This document shows positions 37,066-45,164 of a stretch of 64,000 nucleotides of DNA, piece by piece. The notes beneath the pieces are model-generated. The model had not been told where the DNA came from. It saw only the letters and a program-made list of their open reading frames with translations, and ran no database searches. Position 1 is the first letter of the stretch, and every line of letters begins with the position of its first letter. This stretch comes from Sphingopyxis sp. 113P3. Lineage in GTDB: Bacteria > Pseudomonadota > Alphaproteobacteria > Sphingomonadales > Sphingomonadaceae. Location: positions 2,389,501 to 2,453,500 of the forward strand of contig NZ_CP009452.1 in NCBI RefSeq assembly GCF_001278035.1, in the 5' to 3' direction. Both the position numbers and the translations under genes were made by a program.

Positions 37066-37460
37066 CGCCATGCTCGCCCTCGACCTCGGCACCACCACGG
37101 GCTGGGCGCTGCAGACGGCGACGACTTCATCTCGAGCGGCACCATGTCGTTCAAGCACACCCGTTTCGATGGTGGCGGGATGCGGTTCCTGCGCTTCCGC
37201 CGCTGGCTCGAACAGCTCGACATCGACGCCGGGCCTATCGAGGCGGTCTACTTCGAGGAGGTTCGTCGCCACGTCGGCACCGACGCGGCCCATATAATCG
37301 GTCGCAGCACCGCAGAGCCCGATCAGGACTACGTTGCCAAGATCCGCAGACGCGCGGCCGCTGCCATCCTGATGCTGCGGACCGCCGACAGTGACGCACC
37401 CGGCAACGTCGGACCAAGCCCAGCGTCCTGGTCCATGCGGAGTTGCGCCATGATGTAGAT
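37066..37460 (+). pseudogene. RuvC-like nuclease, frameshifted copy 2
   Basis: Frame one reads MLALDLGTTTGWAL; homology then continues in another frame as GDDFISSGTMSFKHTRFDGGGMRFLRFRRWL and IEAVYFEEVRRHVGTDAAH. These are the RNase H-fold motifs of RuvC-like proteins common in alphaproteobacterial prophages and islands (catalytic Asp in ALDLG, Glu in FEEVRRH). A one-base shift near 37105 and loss of sequence after TDAAH make it a pseudogene. Confidence 0.65.
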
Positions 37461-37708
37461 GCCTCACAGTGGTCGCCAGCAGACCTTCGGAACTTGTGTC
37501 ATGGGCTCGATGCGCTGTGCCGGCTGTTCCAGGTCCGGAGGGACAGTTCGTGACCAGATTACCCTGCCTGCCAATTGAAGTAACAAACTGAATCTATTGG
37601 AGTATTGTTCGATTTGGTATTGACGAGACTATGCGCGCTCTATATTGCTTCCGAAATAGATCGTAGCGAACTGCGCCCGGAGCCCCCCAGCTTCCGGGCG
37701 CGTTTCGT

Positions 37709-37990
37709 TCAAGCTGCCGCCGAAAGCTTCAGCCCTGCCGAGCGGACGATAGCCATCAGCGTGGAAAGGGTTGGATTACCGTCAGGACCAGTGGCGCGGT
37801 AAATCGCTTCGCGGCTGATGCCAGCGTCACGAGCCATCTGGCTCATGCCTTTTGCACGGGCAATCATGCCAAGGGCAGCGGTCACGACCTTCGCATCGCC
37901 ACTGGCAAGAGCCTCGGCAAGCAGTTCGGCCTGCGCCTCAGGGGTGTCGAGGGCGTCAGCGGCATCGAAGGGAAGAGTTTTAAGAGCCAT
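37709..37990 (-). CDS. HigA-like antitoxin
   Basis: 93-aa antitoxin of an addiction module. It has the HTH run ALGMIARAKGMSQMARDAGISREAIYRATGP followed by NPTLSTLMAIVRSAGLKL, typical of the 'addiction module antidote protein' family that pairs with HigB-like toxins. The N-terminal segment (FDAADALDTPEAQAELLAEAL) would cover the toxin. It starts 2 bp after the toxin stop, so toxin precedes antitoxin as in higBA. Confidence 0.9.
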   Translation of the reverse strand: MALKTLPFDAADALDTPEAQAELLAEALASGDAKVVTAALGMIARAKGMSQMARDAGISREAIYRATGPDGNPTLSTLMAIVRSAGLKLSAAA

Positions 37991-37992
37991 CG

Positions 37993-38289
37993 TCAGTCCT
38001 CCAGTTGTTCAGCCATCGCCTTGGCGCGGGCAATGTCGCGGGCTTGGCTACCTTTGTCACCGCCGCACAGCAGGATCACCAGAATGTCACCCCGCCGCGC
38101 AAAATAGACGCGGTAGCCTGGTCCATGATCGATCCGCAGTTCACTGAGGCCTTCGCCAACCGGTTTGACATCGCCAAATAGTCCGATCTGGACACGGGCG
38201 ATGCGCTGCTTGATCCGTTTGGCAGCTACACCATCCCGCAGCGATGCCAGCCATTGGGCGAATTCTTCCGTCTGGCGGACTTCAATCAT
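37993..38289 (-). CDS. HigB/RelE-like toxin
   Basis: 98-aa toxin of the RelE/ParE superfamily ('addiction module killer protein'). Characteristic segments are EFAQWLASLRDGVAAKRIKQRI, LRIDHGPGYRVYFARRGDILVILLCGGDK and a C-terminal DIARAKAMAEQL. Such toxins act as ribosome-dependent mRNA nucleases, controlled by the antitoxin encoded just downstream. It appears intact and may stabilise the island. Confidence 0.9.
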   Translation of the reverse strand: MIEVRQTEEFAQWLASLRDGVAAKRIKQRIARVQIGLFGDVKPVGEGLSELRIDHGPGYRVYFARRGDILVILLCGGDKGSQARDIARAKAMAEQLED

Positions 38290-38319
38290 GCCAACTTCAA
38301 TACACAGTCAGCTCCGATC

Positions 38320-38606
38320 TGTCAATTATAATGCACAGCGGATACAGCCCAGGCTGCGGGGGCGCCGCGCGGTTGCGCAGCGTCTGCGCCGTCTGCGTTC
38401 CGAACCGCTCTGCCGGGACTGCGCGGGCCGAGGCATCGTCCGCGAGGCTACGGTCCCCGACCATATCGTTCCGCTCACCAAGGGCGGCAGCGATGACGAC
38501 AGCAACATCCGCTGCCTCTGTGCAGACTGTCACCGGTCCCGCCGCCGAGCAGTTCAGGCTGCGCAGGACGGTCGGTGTGGGGCCCGATGGCTGGCCAGTT
38601 GAGTGA
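38320..38606 (+). pseudogene. Phage-type HNH endonuclease with frameshift
   Basis: The HNH core is clear: QRLRRLRSEPLCRDCAGRGIV, VPDHIVPLTKGGSDDDSNIRCLCADCH, with Cys pairs and the central His. After CADCH the expected tail appears only in the next frame (AEQFRLRRTVGVGPDGWPVE), so there is a one-base shift near 38535. No good start codon is visible at the 5' end. It stands directly upstream of the ParB-MTase gene, a prophage-like order. Confidence 0.65.
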
Positions 38607-38705
38607 CCGAACCCCGGGGGGCGGTTCGTAACTTCACCCGGTAGGGGAGGGAAACCGCGCCTGGCCCAAACTTTTCACGACCGCGAGTTAGCGACCGGGG
38701 GTCAC

Positions 38706-39845
38706 ATGATGGATTGGCCGGCAGACAAGGTCGAGCGCAAGAGCGTCTCGGCACTGGTGCCCTATGCCCGCAATGCTCGGACTCACAGCGAGGAACAGGT
38801 GGCCCAGATCGCCGCCAGCATCCGCGAATGGGGCTGGACGATGCCGGTGCTCGTCGATGAAGATGGCGGCCTGATCGCAGGCCACGGACGAGTGTTGGCG
38901 GCGCGCAAGCTGGGCCTGACCGAGATCCCCGTCATGGTCGCGGCCGGTTGGACCGAAGCCCAGAAGCGGGCCTATGTGCTGGCCGACAACAAACTGGCGC
39001 TGAACGCTGGCTGGGACGCGGAATTGCTGCGTGTCGAACTGACTGACTTGCAGGCCTTCGACTTCGACCTGGGGCTCACCGGCTTTGCCGATGACGAACT
39101 GGCTGCGCTGACCGCGGTGAAAACCGACGGGCTGACCGATCCCGACGAGGCTCCCAACCCTCCGGAAATTCCGGTGAGTGGCCTGGGCGACGTCTGGCTG
39201 CTGGGCAAGCACCGGCTGATGTGCGGCGACAGCACCAGTGTCGACGACATGGAAAAGCTGACCGCCGGGCAGATGGTGGACATGTGGCTCACCGATCCGC
39301 CGTACAATGTCGCCTATGAGGGCGGCACCAAGGACAAGCTGACCATCCAGAATGACAACATGGCGGACGACGATTTCCGCCAGTTCCTGCGCGATGCCTA
39401 TGTCGCCGCCAGCACGGTGATGAAGCCGGGCGCGGTGTTCTACATCTGGCACGCCGACAGCGAAGGCTACAATTTCCGGGGCGCGGCGCGTGATGCCGGT
39501 TGGACAGTACGTCAGTGTCTGATCTGGAAGAAGTCGTCTCAGGTGATGGGGCGCCAGGACTATCACTGGCGGCACGAGCCCTGCCTCTATGGCTGGAAGG
39601 ACGGCGCCGGGCACCTGTGGGCGAGCGATCGCAAGCAGACGACCATTCTTGAATTCGACAAGCCGTCACGCAATGGCGAACACCCGACCATGAAGCCGGT
39701 CGCACTGTTCGAGTACCAGATGCTCAACAACACCAAGGGTGGCGACATCGTGCTCGACAGCTTCGGCGGATCAGGCACGACCCTGATTGCCGCCGAGAAG
39801 AATGGCCGCATCGCGCGGCTTACTCGCGGCGCTCGTGGCTTTGCC
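38706..39845 (+). pseudogene. ParB-domain DNA methyltransferase, 3' end replaced
   Basis: About 380 codons. An N-terminal ParB-like domain (VSALVPYARNARTHSEEQVAQI, LIAGHGRVLAARKLGL) precedes a beta-class methyltransferase with catalytic TDPPYNVAYEGG (about residue 200) and SAM motif VLDSFGGSGTTLIAAEKNGR (about 355). This is the arrangement of prophage adenine or N4-cytosine methyltransferases. The last residues expected after NGRIAR (an ELDPxYVDV-like strand) are missing; the frame instead runs through LTRGARGFA into an unrelated ATPase. Activity is uncertain. Confidence 0.8.
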
Positions 39846-40391
39846 ATGACCCGCTATTTTCTGACGTCAGCCACCATTGAGGGGTTTCGGGGCATTAACA
39901 ACGACGGCGACCCGCTCGTGCTGCGGTTCCGTCCCGAGGCCGTCAATTCGGTTCATGCTCCCAATGGCGTGGGTAAGAGTTCGATTTACGAGGCCCTTCA
40001 TTTCGCCATTCACGGTACGGTGCCACGGCTGGAAACCTTGCAGGATGCGGAACAAGGGCAGAGCTACGTCGTCAACAAGTTCCATCCGCAACAAACAGCC
40101 ACCGTCGTGCTGACGTTTTCGAGCGATGACGGCACACCGGATGTAGCCGTCACCGTGACAAGGCAAGCGACCGGAGGCCGCGTCGTTTCATCGCCTTCAG
40201 GCCATGCCGACCCGGACAGCTTCTTGGCCAGCCTTCGGGAAGATTTTGTGCTGGTCGATTACCCGCGCTTTGCGTCGTTTGTCGATTGCTCTGCCCTTGA
40301 GCGAGGCCGCTCGTTTGCGTCACTCGTGGGTTTAAGCCGCTATTCCCGCCTCCGTCAGGCGTTGGATGGTGTCCGCAATACGCGGAACATC
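39846..40391 (+). pseudogene. SMC/RecF-like ATPase, N-terminal part, cut by IS66
   Basis: From MTRYFLTSATIEGFRGIN: an ABC-type ATPase head with Walker A HAPNGVGKSSIYEALHFAIHG, as in SMC, RecF and RloC-like proteins, then VTVTRQATGG and the start of a helical region. IS66 entered after NTRNI. Removing IS66 and one GGAACATC copy continues the frame as NSDLGLSALDTEVSSAARAL (from 43233) for about 25 residues, until it meets the MobC-like gene on the other strand. Most of the ATPase (coiled coil, Walker B) is gone. In frame with the methyltransferase upstream. Confidence 0.75.
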
Positions 40392-40442
40392 GTAACCGAC
40401 CGATTGAGGCCGCCTGCCGAGGATTGATGTGAGTGGGTAAGT

Positions 40443-40472
40443 GACGTCCATAAGGACGTCGTTATGGACGTC
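40443..40472 (+). promoter_or_regulatory. Inverted repeat covering the tnpA start codon
   Basis: GACGTCCATAA (40443-40453), 8-nt loop, TTATGGACGTC (40462-40472). The tnpA ATG (40464-40466) lies in the 3' arm, so the folded mRNA would hide it. Confidence 0.75.
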
Positions 40473-40880
40473 CTGTTCGAGAGCGAGGGACGGACGGTGG
40501 AGATTCTGGGCCGGGAACGGCGGCGGCGATGGAGTGAAGCGGAGAAGCTGGAGATTCTGGCGGCGGTGGAGGCGCGCGGCGAGACGCTCGCGCGCGTTGC
40601 CCGGCGCTACGATGTGTCGCGGAGCCAGATTTATACCTGGCGCCATCAGTTCAGGAAGAGCGGGCGGCTACCGGCGCCGGTTGGAAGCGCATTCTTGCAG
40701 GTCGACATCGATGCGCCGATGCTGAACGCGGGGCCCGCCTCTCCGCCCGCACGCGAAGCCTCGGCGGCGTCGCCCTCGATTGTCGAGCTGGGGCTGACAC
40801 AGGGGCGGTGTCTTCGTTTCGACAGTGGCATTGAGAGCACGGTCCTGATCCGGCTCATCCGATCGGTGGAAGCTGCATGA
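40464..40880 (+). CDS. tnpA: IS66 accessory protein TnpA
   Basis: 138 aa, HTH_Tnp_1 type: RRRRWSEAEKLEILAAVEARGETLARVARRYDVSRSQIYTWRHQFR. It is required with TnpB for IS66 transposition and is thought to bind element DNA. The start lies in a hairpin arm. It overlaps tnpB by 4 bp. Confidence 0.9.
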   Translation: MDVLFESEGRTVEILGRERRRRWSEAEKLEILAAVEARGETLARVARRYDVSRSQIYTWRHQFRKSGRLPAPVGSAFLQVDIDAPMLNAGPASPPAREASAASPSIVELGLTQGRCLRFDSGIESTVLIRLIRSVEAA

Positions 40881-41224
40881 TCGGGCCAGGAACTGGTGTG
40901 AGGGTGTACCTCGCCTGCGGCGTCACTGATATGCGCAAAGGGATTTCGGGCCTCGCCCTGCTGGCCCAGACGGTGCTGCGCCAGCAAGCCGCGAGCGGCG
41001 CCGTATTCGCCTTTCGGGGCCGGCGCGGCGACAGGCTGAAGCTGCTTTACTGGGACGGCCAGGGGTTTTGCCTTTATTACAAGATTCTCGAGCGCGGCCG
41101 TTTTCCCTGGCCGTCGGCAGCCGACGGAACGGCCCGGCTGACCTCGGCCCAGCTTGCGATGCTGTGGGAAGGGATCGATTGGAGGCGGCCCGACTGGGGC
41201 ACGCCGCCAGCACGCGCAGGGTGA
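40877..41224 (+). CDS. tnpB: IS66 accessory protein TnpB
   Basis: 115 aa with the near-invariant IS66 Orf2 pattern: GVRVYLACGVTDMRKGISGL, AVFAFRGRRGDRLKLLYWDGQGFCLYYKILERGRFPW. Required for IS66 movement; its biochemistry is unsettled. ATGA overlap with tnpA; tnpC follows after about 60 bp. Confidence 0.95.
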   Translation: MIGPGTGVRVYLACGVTDMRKGISGLALLAQTVLRQQAASGAVFAFRGRRGDRLKLLYWDGQGFCLYYKILERGRFPWPSAADGTARLTSAQLAMLWEGIDWRRPDWGTPPARAG

Positions 41225-41287
41225 CTATTCTTTTTGGAAAGTGGCGGTTTTTCTGGACTTTCAGGCCATTTTCCCGTAGCAAAGGCC

Positions 41288-42916
41288 ATGCTGAACGCGG
41301 CCCCCGATCTTCCCGAGGATCCCGCCCTCCTCAAGGCGATGATCGCCGCGTTGCAGGCCGAGAACGCGAAGCTGACGACCACGCTGCGCGCCCATGACCT
41401 GGTCGTCCAGGCCCTCCGCTTGCAGATCGCCAGGCTGAAGAAGCAAGCCTTCGGCAAGTCCTCCGAGAAGATCGAGCGCGAGATCGCACAACTCGAGCTC
41501 GCGCTCGAAGACGTGCTCGTCTCCGTCGCACAGCAGGCCCCCGTAGCAAGCGATCAGGACGATCCCGACCCTGATCGCGCGACCGCTCCCTCCGACACGG
41601 ACCCCACGCCGCGCCCATCGCGGCGACCCCGCGTCTCGGCAGACACGCCGCGCGAGCGCCGCGAGCTCGATTTCGGCAACACCTGCCCCGATTGCGGCGG
41701 TGAGCTGCGCCTGGTCGGCGAGGACGTGAGCGAGATCCTCGAGATGATCACGGCAAAGCTCAAGGTCATCGAGGTCGCCCGCCCGAAGAAGTCCTGCCGC
41801 TGCTGTGAGAAGATGGTTCAGGCACCGGCCCCGAGCCGGCCGATCCCCGGCAGCATGGCCGGGGCCAGTCTGCTTGCCTATGTGCTCGTCTCCAAGTTCG
41901 ACGATCATTTGCCGCTATATCGGCAAAACGAGATCCTCGCCCGTATGGGCGCCGATATCCCGCGCAGCACACTTGCCGACTGGTGCGGCCGATCGATGCG
42001 GGTCTTGCAGCCCGTGATTGACGCGATCGAGGCCACGGTCCTTGGCAGCGACATTCTGCACGCCGACGACACACCGATCCGCGTACTGGCGCCCGAACGC
42101 CGCGCCAAGGGCATCGGCAAAGGGGTGATGCAAGGCCGGATGTGGGCATATGTGAGGGATCAGCGCCCCTGGGCGGGCACCGCGCCGCCCGGGGTCGTCT
42201 ATCGCTATGCCCCCAACTGGAAAGCCGAGCATGTCCAGAACCATCTTCGCCATGCGCGCGGCATTCTCCAGGCTGACGCCTACAAGGGCTATTCGAAGCT
42301 TTACGAACTCGGCACGGATGGAGAGCCCCGCTTTCGCGAGGCCGCCTGCTTTGCCCATTGGCGACGGGATTTCCACGACATCTGGAAGTCACAAAAATCT
42401 CCGATCGCTCACGAAGCGCTCGAGCGGATCGGACAGCTCTACGACGTTGAGCGCGACATCGCGGGCAAGCCCGCCGATGTTCGGCGTGCCGTGCGACAGG
42501 AGTTGAGCAGGCCCAGGCTCGAGGCTTTGCATGCCTGGGCCCAGATGCAGCTCACCCGGATTCCGGCCAAGGGGGATCTGGCCAAGGCATTTCGCTATGC
42601 TCTCGGCCGCTGGCACGCGTTCAGCCTTTTTCTCGATGATGGCCGCGTCGCCATCGACAACAATGCGGCCGAACGCGCCGTCAGGCCGATCTGTTTGGGC
42701 AAGAAAAATTGGCTTTTCGCCGGCTCCGGGGCCGGCGCCGAGACGCTGGCGCGCGCCATGACACTCATCGAAAGCGCCAAGATGAATGGCCTCGATCCCC
42801 AAGCCTACATCACCGACCTGCTCGATCGCATCCACGACCACAAGATCAACAGGATCGACGAACTGCTCCCCTGGAACTGGTCGCCGCTCGTCACTCGCCA
42901 GGCGATCGCCGCCTGA
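41288..42916 (+). CDS. tnpC: IS66 transposase TnpC
   Basis: 542-aa transposase. The N-terminal leucine-rich coiled coil ([19 protein letters not shown]…[13 protein letters not shown]), IS66 Cys motif (CPDCGGEL…CRCCEKM) and DDE core ([39 protein letters not shown]) are all present. The C terminus ends with the IS66 tail ([19 protein letters not shown]). I chose the 41288 ATG; an upstream TTG adds residues unlike the family. The stop region overlaps the next start. Confidence 0.95.
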   Translation: MLNAAPDLPEDPALLKAMIAALQAENAKLTTTLRAHDLVVQALRLQIARLKKQAFGKSSEKIEREIAQLELALEDVLVSVAQQAPVASDQDDPDPDRATAPSDTDPTPRPSRRPRVSADTPRERRELDFGNTCPDCGGELRLVGEDVSEILEMITAKLKVIEVARPKKSCRCCEKMVQAPAPSRPIPGSMAGASLLAYVLVSKFDDHLPLYRQNEILARMGADIPRSTLADWCGRSMRVLQPVIDAIEATVLGSDILHADDTPIRVLAPERRAKGIGKGVMQGRMWAYVRDQRPWAGTAPPGVVYRYAPNWKAEHVQNHLRHARGILQADAYKGYSKLYELGTDGEPRFREAACFAHWRRDFHDIWKSQKSPIAHEALERIGQLYDVERDIAGKPADVRRAVRQELSRPRLEALHAWAQMQLTRIPAKGDLAKAFRYALGRWHAFSLFLDDGRVAIDNNAAERAVRPICLGKKNWLFAGSGAGAETLARAMTLIESAKMNGLDPQAYITDLLDRIHDHKINRIDELLPWNWSPLVTRQAIAA

Positions 42917-43209
42917 TGGGCACAATCACCTACGTCCGCACCCTCGGCTACGTCGCCGCCATGATCGACGAAGACGCAGAGCTGCTGGAAGTTATCGTCT
43001 CGGACGATGACAATCTGAGCTACGGTAACATCATCAGCGTCTACACCGGCCCGGACGAGGCGATCACCGCACTAACCGATCACGGTGTCGAGGAACTGGC
43101 CCACATGATCCGCAACGCACGCCGCACCACCAAATCATGGCACGAGTTCCTCGATAACTTTGTCGACGATCCCAAACTCGCCGCACGCCTCAAACGCCAG
43201 CCGCGGTAG
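42916..43209 (+). CDS. IS66 passenger/accessory small protein
   Basis: 97 aa, [26 protein letters not shown]…, acidic, with no recognised domain. It starts in the tnpC stop (TGATG), so it is translated with the transposase, and lies inside the inverted repeats. Similar small ORFs occur at this place in some alphaproteobacterial IS66 elements. Function unknown. Confidence 0.75.
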   Translation: MGTITYVRTLGYVAAMIDEDAELLEVIVSDDDNLSYGNIISVYTGPDEAITALTDHGVEELAHMIRNARRTTKSWHEFLDNFVDDPKLAARLKRQPR

Positions 43210-43705
43210 ATATCGGACGGTTACGGAACATCAATTCTGATTTGGGACTGTCCGCTTTGGACACCGAAGTCTCTTCAGCGGCCCGTGCGCTGGCTGGCAT
43301 CGAAGGGCGCATATCCCGGCAGGCTTCCTCGATTTCCTCGATGAGCGCCGGGGAGACGACCAGCACCCCGATATGGGCGGCCTTGGCGATCTGGTTGAGG
43401 TTATTGGCCAGCCGGGATTGGCCCAGCATTCCCAGCACCTTGGCCAGCCCGGCCTGATCGGCAGCGGGCTTGCGCCGGAGCTTCCGGGGGGCGGTGCCAT
43501 CGCCCAAGAGCCGTTCGCGGCTATAGACGCCCAGCGGCTTGCCCTTGGCTTCGCCTTCCAGCCGCTCCCGTTCCTCTTGGGTCAGCCGAATAGAGAACGG
43601 ATGGAGCGGCTTGCCCTTCTGGCCCGCCAGAGGGGCCGACTCGCCCTTGGCGGCGGTCAAGAAGTCATTGAGGCGGCTAACATTCGGGTCCGGGGAGCCT
43701 GTCAT
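43190..43705 (-). CDS. MobC-like mobilisation protein (3' end altered)
   Basis: 171-aa frame. The family part has the ribbon-helix-helix-like FSIRLTQEERERLEGEAKGKPLGVYSRERLLG and the MobC run LAKVLGMLGQSRLANNLNQIAKAAHIG, ending EEIEEACRDMR. MobC proteins assist a relaxase at plasmid oriT. After DMR (about 43310) the residues are read from the remnant of the SMC-like ATPase and the IS66 end, so the natural C terminus is lost. No relaxase gene lies upstream. Confidence 0.75.
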   Translation of the reverse strand: MTGSPDPNVSRLNDFLTAAKGESAPLAGQKGKPLHPFSIRLTQEERERLEGEAKGKPLGVYSRERLLGDGTAPRKLRRKPAADQAGLAKVLGMLGQSRLANNLNQIAKAAHIGVLVVSPALIEEIEEACRDMRPSMPASARAAEETSVSKADSPKSELMFRNRPISTAAGV

Positions 43706-43839
43706 GGGGACGGCTCCTCGAACGAGACATTTGCATGTTTAAGCTGGGCTTCCCAATCGGCTAGAGTGTCATAAAGGGAGTTCGAACAATCTCCCGTACT
43801 CTCCGCCACTAGCCCGTGTGTCCGTTCGGGCAGCAACAT
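43702..43839 (-). CDS. Small ORF coupled to the MobC-like gene
   Basis: 45 aa from MLLPERTHGLVAESTGD; not recognised. Its stop overlaps the start of the MobC-like gene as ATGA, the only support beyond an open frame. It ends AQLKHANVSFEEPSP. Confidence 0.4.
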   Translation of the reverse strand: MLLPERTHGLVAESTGDCSNSLYDTLADWEAQLKHANVSFEEPSP

Positions 43840-43883
43840 CGCTTTCAATAAATGTTGCTCTGGAAAGGACGCGTTGGTCGCCT

Positions 43884-44309
43884 TCAGTCGTCCGGCGGAA
43901 CTTTCAGCGGATTTCTGGCATGGGTTTCGAGCTGCGCCGGCAATTCCAGCCAATCGTGCTTATCTTCGCACCACACGGCTTGCTCTGGCCTTGGAAAGCC
44001 CGGGTCCGCAAAGGCACCAGCGGCGATACCTAATAAGTGTGGCATGCGTGCGGCTTCCCACCATAGTGACGAACCGCAATCGGGGCAGAAACAGAATGTG
44101 ACGTCAAACCCGCTGGCCGAGGGGCGAGTAAACGACATGAACGTACCCTGGGTTCGCTCAACATCATCTCGCGGGAAAAAGGCGGCGACGCTGAACAGCG
44201 ATCCGGTGCGCCGCTGGCAATCCCGGCAATGGCACATCGAGACCTTTGACGGCTCGCCGACGCAGCGGAGGTTCAGTTGACCGCAATGACAGGTGGCATG
44301 GCGTTCCAT
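43884..44309 (-). CDS. GFA/CENP-V family protein
   Basis: 141 aa with the zinc-binding pattern of the GFA fold: CHCGQLNLRC, MCHCRDCQRRTGSLFS and FCFCPDCGSSLWW supply the Cys ligands. Founders of the family act on glutathione-formaldehyde adducts, but most members have unknown substrates. It is divergent in gene content from the mobilisation remnants and probably marks the return to chromosomal sequence. Confidence 0.85.
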   Translation of the reverse strand: MERHATCHCGQLNLRCVGEPSKVSMCHCRDCQRRTGSLFSVAAFFPRDDVERTQGTFMSFTRPSASGFDVTFCFCPDCGSSLWWEAARMPHLLGIAAGAFADPGFPRPEQAVWCEDKHDWLELPAQLETHARNPLKVPPDD

Positions 44310-44351
44310 CGACGCGACCCTAGCACCTCTCGGTAAGTGGACCTAGCGCTC

Positions 44352-45020
44352 TCAGGAAATATGGAAGCTGAGCAGCGTGAAGCGCGCAGGTCCCGTCGCG
44401 TAGACACCGTGCCCGCGCCCGCCATTCGACCCGAATACCAGCCCGACACGGGACACCTGCTCGAGCGCTTGGCGGAACTTGGCAGGATTGGTGCTGCTGG
44501 TACCGCCCATGACGGCGATCCAGCGCGGATCATCAAGTGCGAGCGTGAACTCGTGCACCCCGGGCTCGATCGTCTGAACGGCCGCATTCGGCGCATACCA
44601 CCGGTAGAAACGATAGCGCCCTTTCGCGGTCCATGTATCGCCGCGGCGCTGGAAATAGAGGCTCATGACAGCGGTTCGATCGGGAAATTCCTGCGGAACG
44701 AAACGCACGCCCTGAGCGGCATCAATTCGGTAGCGCACGCGGATCTTCGTCTTGCCCGCGAGGCTTCCCGGCGCGAAGGTCACATAATGGACATGTCCGC
44801 CGCGACCACGCGCGTCGGGCGCGCGTGGGAAGTCGAAGGACCAGCTTTGTCCCCTGCCCTGCACCGGATGGAGGGGCATTCCCACCGAGTAATTCTTGCC
44901 GCGGATGACAGGGCCAATCTCCCAGTCCTGCGCGGTCTGGCTCCAGGCAGGTATGGCGAGCGCGCCGACGAGCAGCGCGAGAGCAAGGGGACGGGCGCAG
45001 CGGCGCAAATTGTTCGTCAT
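44352..45020 (-). CDS. Secreted hypothetical protein
   Basis: 222 aa with a signal peptide (LALALLVGALAIPAWSQ, cut after about residue 27). The mature part looks like an all-beta jelly-roll (KTKIRVRYRIDAAQGVRFVP, AVMSLYFQRRGDTW, VHEFTLALDDPRWIAVMGG), similar in feel to carbohydrate-binding modules. No catalytic motif seen. Likely periplasmic or extracellular; substrate unknown. It is divergent from the autotransporter gene. Confidence 0.7.
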   Translation of the reverse strand: MTNNLRRCARPLALALLVGALAIPAWSQTAQDWEIGPVIRGKNYSVGMPLHPVQGRGQSWSFDFPRAPDARGRGGHVHYVTFAPGSLAGKTKIRVRYRIDAAQGVRFVPQEFPDRTAVMSLYFQRRGDTWTAKGRYRFYRWYAPNAAVQTIEPGVHEFTLALDDPRWIAVMGGTSSTNPAKFRQALEQVSRVGLVFGSNGGRGHGVYATGPARFTLLSFHIS

Positions 45021-45164
45021 GACGTCATTCTAGCGCCGCTGCCTGACGAGGCGCTGAACAGAGCTTTCGCCCCTCGCCAAAATAGTTTCAAGGGCGACCG
45101 ACGCGGTCTCCGTCTTGCGATTGTCCCCGGGAGGACGTCCCGAACCGATCACAAGAGGAATTTC

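Larger units (their letters stand above)
40392..43224 (+). mobile_element. IS66-family element with 8-bp target duplication
   Basis: 2833 bp. The ends are GTAACCGaCCGAT and, inverted, GTAACCGtCCGAT. Direct repeats GGAACATC stand at 40384-40391 and 43225-43232. It carries tnpA, tnpB, tnpC and a small fourth gene, all intact. Confidence 0.95.

Noticed and set aside
40437..40450. GTAAGTGACGTCC as the left end of IS66
   Set aside because: The copy at 40392 (GTAACCGACCGAT) matches the right end better and gives an exact 8-bp target duplication.
44337..45164. Longer autotransporter start at 44337
   Set aside because: The extension is the shadow of the secreted-protein gene; the start at 45165 has a ribosome site and a signal peptide.
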